This document shows positions 34,943 to 43,200 of a stretch of 64,000 bases of DNA, piece by piece. A program made the translations under genes and the position numbers. Position 1 is the first letter of the stretch. Each line of letters starts with the position of its first letter. The notes beneath the pieces were generated by a model. It was not told the origin of the DNA. It did no database searches and saw only the letters and a list, made by a program, of their open reading frames with translations. Origin of the DNA: Lachnospiraceae bacterium M18-1 (GTDB lineage Bacteria; Bacillota; Clostridia; Lachnospirales; Lachnospiraceae); contig KE159605.1 of NCBI GenBank assembly GCA_000403295.2, positions 2,006,193 through 2,070,192 of the forward strand. Direction: 5' to 3'.

Positions 34943-36085
34943 CTATTTCAGTGCGGCAATCTCATTCGTGAGCCCCATTTCCCGAATCTGTCTTTCGATA
35001 GAGTCATGGTACGGAATCGAAAGGATCAGGATCGTTCCGTCTCCGACGCTTTCCGGAGGCCCGACCGTATATCTCCTGCCGTTGATATTGAAAACCAATC
35101 CCTGGCGGCCCGGATTTCTGTCTATAAGAGCCGTCACATTGCATCCCTGAAAGGACTCGATCAGTATCGCAGTAGACGCTCCAATCCCCCATAGGATCAG
35201 TTTTTTTCCTGATTGCCTTAACGGATTAAGAAAACGTTCCAGCGTCTTCTGACTTTTTTCTAAATATCTGAGCATTGCCTTTTCCGGCTCATCCGAATAA
35301 GCCAGCGCCTGTTTTGCTCCTTTTCTCAATACGGCATATATGGATGGATAATTGCTCACCTTTTTGTAATAGCGGCCCTTGTCCAGAATCTCATATCCAT
35401 ACTCGCCTGCAAGATTCTCCATGTCATTCATGGACATATGTAAAACATGCTCATATGTAAGAAAATTAAAAGGAGAAGCCGCTTCACCGGCATAGCCTTC
35501 TGCATCAGGAACCTCGATGAACAGATACCCCTCATCCTTCAGGACTCTGGAAATATTTTTCATGGTGCTGTCTACGTCCAGTATGTGTTCCAATGAATGG
35601 TTCAGAATCACCATGTCGAAGCTGTCATCCGCAGCCTCTCCCATGTCCGTACTGTCTGTCAGCAGAGTCTTTACCCCGAGTTTTTTTGCATTTGAGATGC
35701 ATGTCTCATTGGGATCCAGAACCGTAACATCCCTATATCCCGACGCACTCATATATCCTGCAAATTCTCCCCACGCTCCTGCGATGTCAAGGATTTTGCT
35801 GTCCGTGTTTATGTACGGTCTCATCAGTTCATGCAAATGCTCATAGTAATCATCCGTATCTTCCTGTCCAAACATATCGTAATATTTCGGGGCAGCAGCG
35901 CCATACATATAATAAGATAAGAAATCTTTCTGCGACGCCTTCGTATCCATATATAAAAGACCGCATTTTTTACATGCTGCAATAAAGCTGGGTGTCTCCG
36001 GAAAGTCCGCCCCCATGATCTTCATATTGTCGCAGAGCCTGTACAGAATCTTTTTTTCATTACTTTTGCAAATCGGGCAGCTCAA
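34943..36085 (-). CDS. Sugar C-methyltransferase-like protein (Zn / SAM / C-terminal fold)
   Basis: A 380-aa protein with three parts typical of NDP-sugar C-methyltransferases: an N-terminal zinc region (CPIC at 3-6, CKKCG near 37), a SAM domain (ILDIAGAWGEFAGYM, NHSLEHILD), and a C-terminal Rossmann-like part (LILWGIGASTAILIES). Such enzymes add a methyl to C3 of a 4-keto deoxysugar to make branched sugars. Together with rfbFGH this points to a branched CDP-deoxyhexose. Its start overlaps the SDR gene upstream. Confidence 0.75.
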   Translation of the reverse strand: MSCPICKSNEKKILYRLCDNMKIMGADFPETPSFIAACKKCGLLYMDTKASQKDFLSYYMYGAAAPKYYDMFGQEDTDDYYEHLHELMRPYINTDSKILDIAGAWGEFAGYMSASGYRDVTVLDPNETCISNAKKLGVKTLLTDSTDMGEAADDSFDMVILNHSLEHILDVDSTMKNISRVLKDEGYLFIEVPDAEGYAGEAASPFNFLTYEHVLHMSMNDMENLAGEYGYEILDKGRYYKKVSNYPSIYAVLRKGAKQALAYSDEPEKAMLRYLEKSQKTLERFLNPLRQSGKKLILWGIGASTAILIESFQGCNVTALIDRNPGRQGLVFNINGRRYTVGPPESVGDGTILILSIPYHDSIERQIREMGLTNEIAALK

Positions 36086-37098
36086 TGTACTTTTCCTCCA
36101 TTCCAGTATCTGCTGTATATGTTCTCAAGTCTCCTGTCATACTCCGGATTGATCCGCTGTCTCACCTTGTCAGCAAGCAGCCAGGAAACCGTTTCTTCCA
36201 TGCCTTCTGAAAAACTGATCTTCTGTTCCCATCCCGGTACAGCAGACTTGATCTTCGCATCATCAAAGATATAATGCCACATATGCTGCCGGTTCACGAT
36301 GACACTGTAAAAATCCGTTATCCTGACCGCCTCGTCACGCGGTATGTGAATGATATTCTCTGCATCAAGCCCCAATGCTGCAAGAATCGTCCCCGCCATC
36401 TCGTTCCATGTGATAAGCAGCTCTGCGGCTATATGATAATCCTCTCCTATCGCCTCTTGATTCCCGATCAAGCCCACAAAAGCTTTTGCAAAATCTTTGG
36501 AATGTATTGGCGCAACAAGGTTTTCCCCATCCCCAGGCATCAAAAACGGATAGCCCGTGATCCACCTCTGGGGAGCCGTAAAGCAGTTCTGTCCCACCGG
36601 CGCCTGGATGATCGTATCATAGGTATATCCAGGTCTTACAATGGTTGAAGGGAATCCATCCGTCCTGTATGCCTGCCTGAAAGCCTTCTCCATCTTAATC
36701 TTTCCGGCTATATAGGAATCCTCCACATCCTCCTCATATTGCGGCGTATCTTCACGAAACGGCAGATATCTGCTCTCTCGTTTGTAAACAGCCTCCGAGG
36801 AAATGACGATATACTGATCTGTTTTCCCCTGAAAGACCTCTATCGCCTGCCTTGCCTGGGCATCGTTAAAACAAATAAAATCACATACCACATCGAAGTG
36901 AATACCGGAAAGCGCTTTAACTGCCGCCTCCTCATTACGGATGTCTGCAATAATTTCATGTACCTCTGGCTGGACCTCTCTTCTGGTTGCCCTTGTCATT
37001 CCGCGGTTGAGCTCATACACTTCATCTCCGCGCCTAATGGCCTCCTCTGCGCACCACCAGCTGATATTCCCGTTTCCGCCTATCAATAAAACTTTCAT
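36082..37098 (-). CDS. NAD-dependent epimerase/dehydratase (atypical SDR)
   Basis: A 338-aa SDR-like protein. The N-terminal motif is LIGGNGNISWWC rather than TGxxGxxG, and YIAGKIKMEK supplies a YxxxK pair near residue 130. The rest (TIVRPGYTYD, FLMPGDGENLVAPIHSKDFA) is similar to atypical SDRs that act on nucleotide sugars or on UDP/CDP-linked products. Overlaps of 4 bp on both sides place it in the tight core of the operon. Reaction unknown. Confidence 0.7.
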   Translation of the reverse strand: MKVLLIGGNGNISWWCAEEAIRRGDEVYELNRGMTRATRREVQPEVHEIIADIRNEEAAVKALSGIHFDVVCDFICFNDAQARQAIEVFQGKTDQYIVISSEAVYKRESRYLPFREDTPQYEEDVEDSYIAGKIKMEKAFRQAYRTDGFPSTIVRPGYTYDTIIQAPVGQNCFTAPQRWITGYPFLMPGDGENLVAPIHSKDFAKAFVGLIGNQEAIGEDYHIAAELLITWNEMAGTILAALGLDAENIIHIPRDEAVRITDFYSVIVNRQHMWHYIFDDAKIKSAVPGWEQKISFSEGMEETVSWLLADKVRQRINPEYDRRLENIYSRYWNGGKVH

Positions 37099-38102
37099 TG
37101 CTTACCGGTCATCCTTTCAAGGAGCATTTCCCTGTATTCGTCTATATTGTCAACCGCTGCAGATTCAATCTCCATACAGTCCTTACACAAAAGGACTTCC
37201 CGGCGTCTGCAGTTCAGATGCGCCAGCCTGATATCCTGATATTCCTTGCTGTTCCATATATCCACGATACTCTGTTTTCTGGCGTCTCCTATGATCCCCT
37301 TATAGTTCCAGTCCACAATGCAATGTGACACAGTACCGTTGGCATTTACCGTAAGTATATAAAAGATCCTGGGACAGACTACATACTCCTTATATCCTTC
37401 GCCATGGTATACGTTTACCTGCTCCGTAGTATTTTCAAACCCGGGCCAGCAGTTCGCAATGTGCTCCATGGCGATCTCGTCACAGATATCGCCGAACAGG
37501 CTGTAAAATTTCTGTTCCGCATCCTTGTCAATATGATCTGCCATTGTCTTTATAAAAATGCGGCAGTTTCCTCTATGTTCATACAGATCTCTTATGTTGT
37601 CGATAAATTTGCCATAGTCCAGCTCCACGCCGCTTATTTCCTTGTATCCCGCGGCGTCAAGAGCCTCCACGGAAATATTGATCCTGGATAATCCCGCATC
37701 CACAAGCTTCCTGTTTAATTCCGGATGGAGCAGTGTTCCGTTGGTGGTAAAATCTATTGTTTCAAATTTGCCGGATTTGTGCGCATATTCGATCATCTCC
37801 GGCAGCCGCTTATTTACAAGGGGCTCCCCTTCCTTATACAGGCGCAAGACCTTGACCTTTTCCGGAAATCCCTGACAGTCGTCAATGATTTTTTTATACA
37901 GGTCAAAATCCATAACCCCTATGCTGCCGCGTTTCTCCTCCGTCCAGAGATCCTTGTGGGCGCCTCCGCATGGACAGAATTTACAGCTCAGATTGCACGC
38001 GCTTGACGGGTCCAGATAAAGTATGAACGGCGTACTTAATGGAATAACCGTTTGAAGTTCTGTCCTGTTCTTATGGTATCTGGTTCCTATTTTTGCTTTC
38101 AT
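37095..38102 (-). CDS. Radical SAM / SPASM protein (glycan cluster, second copy)
   Basis: A 335-aa radical SAM enzyme with CNLSCKFC (Cys36, Cys40, Cys43), the TTNGTLL strand, and a C-terminal Cys-rich SPASM-type region (VVCPRIFYIL, SHCIVDW, LLCKDCMEIE). It lies between a GT4 glycosyltransferase and an SDR with 4-bp overlaps. It may deoxygenate or dehydrogenate a sugar, replacing a conventional enzyme. It resembles the other copy at 16.9-17.9 kb in layout, but the sequences are clearly different. Confidence 0.75.
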   Translation of the reverse strand: MKAKIGTRYHKNRTELQTVIPLSTPFILYLDPSSACNLSCKFCPCGGAHKDLWTEEKRGSIGVMDFDLYKKIIDDCQGFPEKVKVLRLYKEGEPLVNKRLPEMIEYAHKSGKFETIDFTTNGTLLHPELNRKLVDAGLSRINISVEALDAAGYKEISGVELDYGKFIDNIRDLYEHRGNCRIFIKTMADHIDKDAEQKFYSLFGDICDEIAMEHIANCWPGFENTTEQVNVYHGEGYKEYVVCPRIFYILTVNANGTVSHCIVDWNYKGIIGDARKQSIVDIWNSKEYQDIRLAHLNCRRREVLLCKDCMEIESAAVDNIDEYREMLLERMTGKQ

Positions 38103-39430
38103 ATAAACGCCTCCTGTGATTCTTTCATAATCCTTGCCAGATTCTTCAGTCTCTTGTCCCCGGGGTAATATCTGCTGAACTGTTCTACGGAGCCTTTTGA
38201 TCGTCCCTTATATATCCCCTCAAATCCACCGGCGCTTAAAACTGCTTCCTTCCAATCTGAATTTTCCTTACTGTATTCAGATAATTCTTCCAATCTCTCA
38301 GCATCTTCTCTGCTGCAGCCGGACAGAAACCATCTCAAGGCATCTTCTCCAAAAACCGTTTTAAAATCATGCGTCTTTTTAGGATTATTCATGACTTTAT
38401 TGATCACGGTGTTGAATCGGAACCGGTTTCTTTCAGAATCATATTTTTCAATCATATCCTCTCTTGCCTTCCGCCCCAAGGCCTTTCTAAGTTCCATATT
38501 TTCTGACAGTTCTTTTATCTTTTGTGCAAATGTATTTTTTTCAGAAGCAAAGAGACCGTTTTCTCCGTCTTCAATAATAGTTCTCTCAACGGCTCCGTCA
38601 CTCGCCACAACAGGAAGTCCGCTTGCCATAGCCTCAAGCAGGGCGTTTTCTGTGGTAGCAAAATTGAAAGGGTTCAGCAGATATATGAAAATATCCCATG
38701 AGGGCAGCAGCTCCTGTATATCCATCCGAAATCCGAGAAACTGCACGTATTCTGATATTCCCATCTTCTCCACATCATCTGACAGCGCCTGTGACAAGTC
38801 TCCTGCGATCTCAAATCTGATATTTTTATCGCATTCTACAGCCGCCTTAAGCCAACTGGCAAAATCAGGATGGAGCTTGGCATAATCCAGCGAACCGACA
38901 TATCCGATCCTTATTTTATGCGTTATATCATAGCGCTGCTTTGCCGGAAAACCCTGCGGCTGGAAATCTCCCATTCCATATACCAGAGCAGAGTGTTCCT
39001 GTATGCCTGCCCTATCTGCATCCTTCCAATCAGGATTATGGAAAGACGCTTCTGACGTAAACATGCAGGCATCAAAGCCTGCTGCAAATTCCGGCTTCAG
39101 CACAGGATAATTGAGCCCATTTACATGACTCCACAAAACGATCCTGGCAGGAATTTCTGAGATCTCCGCCAGAGCTTTGTAAGTGAGGGGATGGTGCCAC
39201 CAATTCACTACCACCACGTCCGCTTCTGACACTTCCCTTTTTATCTGTTCTTTTTCGGTACAGATCAGAACCTCTATTCCTCTCTGCCGGCACCTTATGA
39301 TATGATCTGATTTCTCCGGCCTGTCCAAAAGAATGATTCTGTGTTTATTCTCCCTATCTGATATGGCCATCCCCGAAATCGCTTTTCCTGCGCCTGCCCC
39401 CATATGTGCGGCTATATGAAGTATCCTCAT
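38099..39430 (-). CDS. Glycosyltransferase family 4
   Basis: A 443-aa GT-B enzyme. The N-terminal domain has the early Gly-rich loop GAGAGKAISG, and the C-terminal donor domain has IGYVGSLDYAKLHPD and the EX7E motif in TTENALLEAMASGLPVVASD. These are retaining transferases that use nucleotide sugars. A 60-residue tail follows the usual end. It shares one base with the epimerase gene upstream and overlaps the SPASM gene by 4 bp. Confidence 0.85.
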   Translation of the reverse strand: MRILHIAAHMGAGAGKAISGMAISDRENKHRIILLDRPEKSDHIIRCRQRGIEVLICTEKEQIKREVSEADVVVVNWWHHPLTYKALAEISEIPARIVLWSHVNGLNYPVLKPEFAAGFDACMFTSEASFHNPDWKDADRAGIQEHSALVYGMGDFQPQGFPAKQRYDITHKIRIGYVGSLDYAKLHPDFASWLKAAVECDKNIRFEIAGDLSQALSDDVEKMGISEYVQFLGFRMDIQELLPSWDIFIYLLNPFNFATTENALLEAMASGLPVVASDGAVERTIIEDGENGLFASEKNTFAQKIKELSENMELRKALGRKAREDMIEKYDSERNRFRFNTVINKVMNNPKKTHDFKTVFGEDALRWFLSGCSREDAERLEELSEYSKENSDWKEAVLSAGGFEGIYKGRSKGSVEQFSRYYPGDKRLKNLARIMKESQEAFI

Positions 39431-39969
39431 CAGCTATCCCTGTCTCCTATCATCGGCCATTTGCTGTCCTTTTCGGAAATGACCGCCGGCTGCACCGGCC
39501 ACTCAATCGAAAACGCCGGGTCATTCCATCTGTATCCTCTCTCGTACATCGGGTCATATGCCGAAGTCATAAAGTAGATCAGCTGTGAGTTATCTTTCAG
39601 TGACACAAACCCGTGTGCACATCCTTTCGGTATATAAAAAGCCTGGCCGTTTTCCTCGGAAAGGACGGCTGAACAATACTTTAAATATGTAGGCGAGTCC
39701 TTCCTTAAATCCAGACAAACATCGTAAACTTCACCATCCACACAGCATACAAGTTTTTCTTCTGCCGAAGGTTCAGCCTGCATATGCATTCCCCGCAGCG
39801 TTCCCTTTCTGTAATTCTTTGAGGCGGAAATCTGTACAAATCTTCCATTCAATCCGTTTGCCTTAAATTCTTCGATATCGGCAAGCCTCGAAAAACATCC
39901 TCTGTCGTCCCAGGGTATATTACGCTTAATGAGACAGCAGCCGTCTACAGGCATTTTCTCAAACGTCAT
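39430..39969 (-). CDS. Sugar 3,5-epimerase (RmlC/RfbC-like cupin)
   Basis: A 179-aa cupin of the dTDP-4-dehydrorhamnose 3,5-epimerase family. The proton-transfer His lies in TLRGMHMQ, and the sequence EVYDVCLDLRKDSPTYLKY and FYIPKGCAHGFVSL is typical. Here no dTDP-rhamnose genes (rmlA, rmlB, rmlD) are seen, so it more likely epimerises the CDP-4-keto sugar, possibly after C-methylation. Its start overlaps the stop of the 39-aa ORF (ATGA). Confidence 0.82.
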   Translation of the reverse strand: MTFEKMPVDGCCLIKRNIPWDDRGCFSRLADIEEFKANGLNGRFVQISASKNYRKGTLRGMHMQAEPSAEEKLVCCVDGEVYDVCLDLRKDSPTYLKYCSAVLSEENGQAFYIPKGCAHGFVSLKDNSQLIYFMTSAYDPMYERGYRWNDPAFSIEWPVQPAVISEKDSKWPMIGDRDS

Positions 39970-40085
39970 TCTGCATCTCTCCTTCCGGACATAGCATATA
40001 CTTTTTCATAAAACTCCTGCTCCGCATCTGACAAAAAATCTAACTCATAAACATCATATGAAATGATATCCTTATTCTTATCCAT
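39966..40085 (-). CDS. 39-aa small protein, translationally coupled
   Basis: A short acidic ORF (starts MDKNKDIISYDVYELDF, ends AMSGRRDAE) fills the gap between the GT2 and epimerase genes. It overlaps the GT2 stop by 8 bp and the next gene's start by 4 bp, exactly as the other genes in this operon do. This spacing and the uninterrupted frame argue that it is translated. No domain is recognisable; it might be a small adaptor or a coupling leader. Confidence 0.55.
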   Translation of the reverse strand: MDKNKDIISYDVYELDFLSDAEQEFYEKVYAMSGRRDAE

Positions 40086-41448
40086 GCTGATCCCCTCTAT
40101 ATTTATCACAAACAGGCCTGTTTAAAAAATCTGCGACCCTTTTATTATCCATATCCTCTTTCCTGAAATCCGATAAACTGTATTCCTCTCTCGGCAAGCT
40201 GAATAACCACATCAGCGCCGATTCCTCAAATACCTGCGCAGCCTCATATTCCACATTGTTTTTCCGTAAATGTTCAAATGACCAGACGATAGATGAAAGC
40301 CACTTCGAACTGTGGTTGTCGGAATGCTCGCTGCTTCCCGGCCTCCAGGTACGGATATGCAATAAGTCATCGCACAGAGAAACCCGGTCACAGGCAAGAG
40401 CCATATAGGTCATCCAGGATATATCAAGACAGAAATTGCAGTCTCTGTCATACTCTGTTTCGTAAGTCAGCATCAGATCTATAAGCTGCTTAAACAGGCC
40501 GGATTTATACAGCTTACCCCACACAGGGACAAACAGGATACGTAGCATGAAACAGCGTTCCTTCTCCTCTCCCTCAATGCAGAAATCCTTTCCCAAATAA
40601 TGTGTAAAATAGCTGTATCTAAAGCCTTTATGCGCATATGTCAGCGTATTGACCTGAACCATGTCTGAACCGTCAGCACGGGAAATCTTTATGGTCTTCT
40701 CTAAAAAATCCGGCTCATAGTAATCGTCAGAATCCACCATAGCTACATAGTCTGTGCTTATGCTGTCTTTCAGTTTTGTAAGCAGTCCCTTTTCCGTCCA
40801 CGGAACATTCTTCTCAAGACGGATATATGTAATTCTTACGTCTGCTTCCGCATATTGCCTGATCGTATCTGCCGAATCATCTGTCGAGCCGTTATCAATT
40901 ATTAGATAAGTAAAGTTCTCAAAGCTCTGGTTCAAAACACTTTCTATGGTTCTGCACAGCATTCCCTTCGGCGTGTTGTACAGGATTGTAAAAATAGTCG
41001 CCACCGGAGCATCGTCCGCCTGTTTTTCTCTGTTTCTCTTACTAGCTTTCAAAAAGTATTTCAGATCATAAACATCCTCAAGAATCCTTATCTCTTTATC
41101 TACTCTTCTGAATGGATTTATGATATTGTTTTCATTGATGCCGTTCTCGGTCAGATACTGTATCACCGGAGCCTGATTATCAGGAGAAACAATGACCTGA
41201 ATATCATCCGCCCGGCTCAAAAATGTATCCGGCGAAATAACCTTTTTACCGAGAACGGTAAATTCCCTGCTGTCTGCCTGCCGGTCCACAAAATATTCAA
41301 TATCCCTGCCAAAAACTTTTAGATACCTGCAGATGATCTCTCCATTCACTCCGCAGCCATAGACGCATAGCTTAGCACTGTCATCATATGCTAAGTTTTG
41401 AAGAAATGAAAAGTCCTTGCCATATGCAGTTATTTTTGTGCTGCACAT
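40078..41448 (-). CDS. NAD-like module fused to glycosyltransferase family 2
   Basis: A 456-aa protein. The first 120 residues have KLCVYGCGVNGEIICRYL. The GT2 domain (about 145-380) has ATIFTILYNTPKGMLCRTIE, LIIDNGSTDDSADTI and the DxD in AMVDSDDYYEPDFLEKT. Layout matches the GT2 at 25.2-27.0 kb but lacks the second module. It lies 4 bp after the CDP-glycerol transferase-like gene. Probably adds a sugar to a lipid- or protein-linked intermediate. Confidence 0.8.
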   Translation of the reverse strand: MCSTKITAYGKDFSFLQNLAYDDSAKLCVYGCGVNGEIICRYLKVFGRDIEYFVDRQADSREFTVLGKKVISPDTFLSRADDIQVIVSPDNQAPVIQYLTENGINENNIINPFRRVDKEIRILEDVYDLKYFLKASKRNREKQADDAPVATIFTILYNTPKGMLCRTIESVLNQSFENFTYLIIDNGSTDDSADTIRQYAEADVRITYIRLEKNVPWTEKGLLTKLKDSISTDYVAMVDSDDYYEPDFLEKTIKISRADGSDMVQVNTLTYAHKGFRYSYFTHYLGKDFCIEGEEKERCFMLRILFVPVWGKLYKSGLFKQLIDLMLTYETEYDRDCNFCLDISWMTYMALACDRVSLCDDLLHIRTWRPGSSEHSDNHSSKWLSSIVWSFEHLRKNNVEYEAAQVFEESALMWLFSLPREEYSLSDFRKEDMDNKRVADFLNRPVCDKYRGDQHG

Positions 41449-41452
41449 CTCC

Positions 41453-42901
41453 TTATATTTCCCCTTCCTTACATACCTTTTTGCACTGCGAACAGATCTC
41501 TACGTTCTGTATCATGACCGGTTTTTTCATTTTCCGGCATAGTTCCACCAGGCTGCTGCCATCCCCATAGTACCCATCGCTCAATACGATCGCCCGGTCC
41601 AGATCCGCCGTGTCGTCATAAATCCCCCACCCGTCTCCTATATAACGGTCGCGAACTCTCTTATATTCTTCCAGCAGCTGCGGCCGCATACTGTTCAATG
41701 TGCTTTCCAGCAATGGATGTGGTCTCCAAAGCAGCGCCGCGTCATTTCTATTCTCATAAAAAATCCGAAATACATCTTCCATCTTCCGCAGCGCTTTTTC
41801 ATTATTCTGCAGCAATGCCGTGACCGATGTATTGTATAAGATAATTTTTTTCCATGTACCGTCCGGCTTTTCGATAACCCCTTTCCATTCCTCAGGGATT
41901 TCTATTTGTTCTTTTCTCGTATTTAAAATTTTGTCAAACTTCGGCGATCCGCTTCCGTCAATCTTATTCTCCCAATATCTTCTGATATCCTTTTCATTCC
42001 TGCGGCTCTGGCTTTTTAGCGTCTCTTCCGTCAGAACATTGACATAAACCTGCCGCATCGCTTCAGACTGTACGATCACCTTGTCCGCATTGATCACGCC
42101 GGGCGTGGTGCAGAAATGTTTTATGCCCTCTACCGCTTCTCGATTATCGGGAGAAACCTCCCCTAATATAAAGTAAGGAATGTAGACCAGTTTTTCTGTG
42201 AACTGTTTTAAATTTTTAGAATAGAAAAATGGATGCACGCTGGTTACAAAATTGCAGTCATCATAAGGATTATGTATATAAATCACATCCGGACGGCGGT
42301 TTTTAAAATCATATTCGTCATATCTTGTAATAGAGACATATTCCGGATACAGTCCGCCCTCATAATGCTCCTCTCGTAAGCTACCGTCCGGATTTTTGTC
42401 AAAATATGGAATTGGAATCACATACGCGTCTGTATTCTCGTCTGAATCCGCCGCCTTCCACACACTCTCCAGTGAATCCCACATGGACGCCTTATATGGA
42501 AGAAATACGACTTCCAAGCGCACAGGAATATCATTTCGGACGCTGTTTATTATCTGTATAAGGGCCTTCTGCAGGAGTTTATAGTCCCGTCCCGCGTCTG
42601 AGGATCTATCCGACCCGTTTTTTTCATGCAGCTGGTAGAGCAGTTCGCAATAATCCTCTAATAAATGGACTGTGGCAAAGCCCTCCCCTTCTGACTCCTC
42701 AATCATATTTCCGAGTTCGATGGCTCCTTCCTGGCATTGCTCCAGCAATTTCATAGCCGCCGCCTGTTTTTTTCCTTCCATGGCTTTTTTTATCTCTTTG
42801 TGCGCCTCGCCAAGTAATTCTGCAAATTCCATGGCCTGCTTTTTTTGAGCACTTCTCATGACAATCTCCACCGACTCATCGTTATTTTTAATAAGGCACA
42901 T
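41453..42901 (-). CDS. CDP-glycerol glycerophosphotransferase-like protein
   Basis: A 482-aa protein with an N-terminal helical region (about 1-110, likely coiled coil) and a GT-B-like C-terminal part related to CDP-glycerol/ribitol phosphotransferases: RPDVIYIHNPYDDCNF, VINADKVIVQSEAMR, LWRPHPLLESTLNSM and SDGYYGDGSSLVEL. It may transfer a polyol-phosphate to the glycan. It is the first biosynthetic gene after the TnpB-like gene. The listed start ATG has no strong ribosome site; GTG and ATG codons at V11/M15 are alternatives, and the 5' end may have been altered by the transposon-derived sequence. Confidence 0.7.
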   Translation of the reverse strand: MCLIKNNDESVEIVMRSAQKKQAMEFAELLGEAHKEIKKAMEGKKQAAAMKLLEQCQEGAIELGNMIEESEGEGFATVHLLEDYCELLYQLHEKNGSDRSSDAGRDYKLLQKALIQIINSVRNDIPVRLEVVFLPYKASMWDSLESVWKAADSDENTDAYVIPIPYFDKNPDGSLREEHYEGGLYPEYVSITRYDEYDFKNRRPDVIYIHNPYDDCNFVTSVHPFFYSKNLKQFTEKLVYIPYFILGEVSPDNREAVEGIKHFCTTPGVINADKVIVQSEAMRQVYVNVLTEETLKSQSRRNEKDIRRYWENKIDGSGSPKFDKILNTRKEQIEIPEEWKGVIEKPDGTWKKIILYNTSVTALLQNNEKALRKMEDVFRIFYENRNDAALLWRPHPLLESTLNSMRPQLLEEYKRVRDRYIGDGWGIYDDTADLDRAIVLSDGYYGDGSSLVELCRKMKKPVMIQNVEICSQCKKVCKEGEI

Positions 42902-43200
42902 TTTGTCACCCTCACGGGTGATGCCGGCAGGATCTTTCCGACCTGCCTGCTTCGCTCCCGGTACTTCTCATGCGCGGAGGTTCCGCGTCTTGAGTTCCCA
43001 TAGGTCCTGGCCTACCCAATACCCGGCTCCCGCAGGAACCGGCTTCTAATGCCGTCTTTGTTTTTTCTATCAATAGAGTCCTCCCGCGTTCCTATTCCCG
43101 TCTCCGGTTTTGGTCAAACGTATCCTCAGATGCGTTCATCCACGGAATTTTTCTTAATGAACTTCTTTTTAAGGGATCATTCTCCATACTCCCTTTCCTT
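42902..43200 (-). ncRNA. Candidate guide RNA scaffold (omega-RNA-like) of the TnpB homologue
   Basis: The 275 bp after the TnpB-like stop codon have no ORF but a run of hairpins on the same strand. In order, they include CCGGTTCC-TGCG-GGAGCCGG, CGCGGA-ACC-TCCGCG, GGCAGG-CCTGCC and finally CACCC-GTGA-GGGTG (42907-42920), just before the next gene. TnpB-family omega-RNAs lie in this position, overlap the gene 3' end, and are followed by the guide. The guide would start near 42905 and run into the start of the first glycan gene. Boundaries are inferred. Confidence 0.55.
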
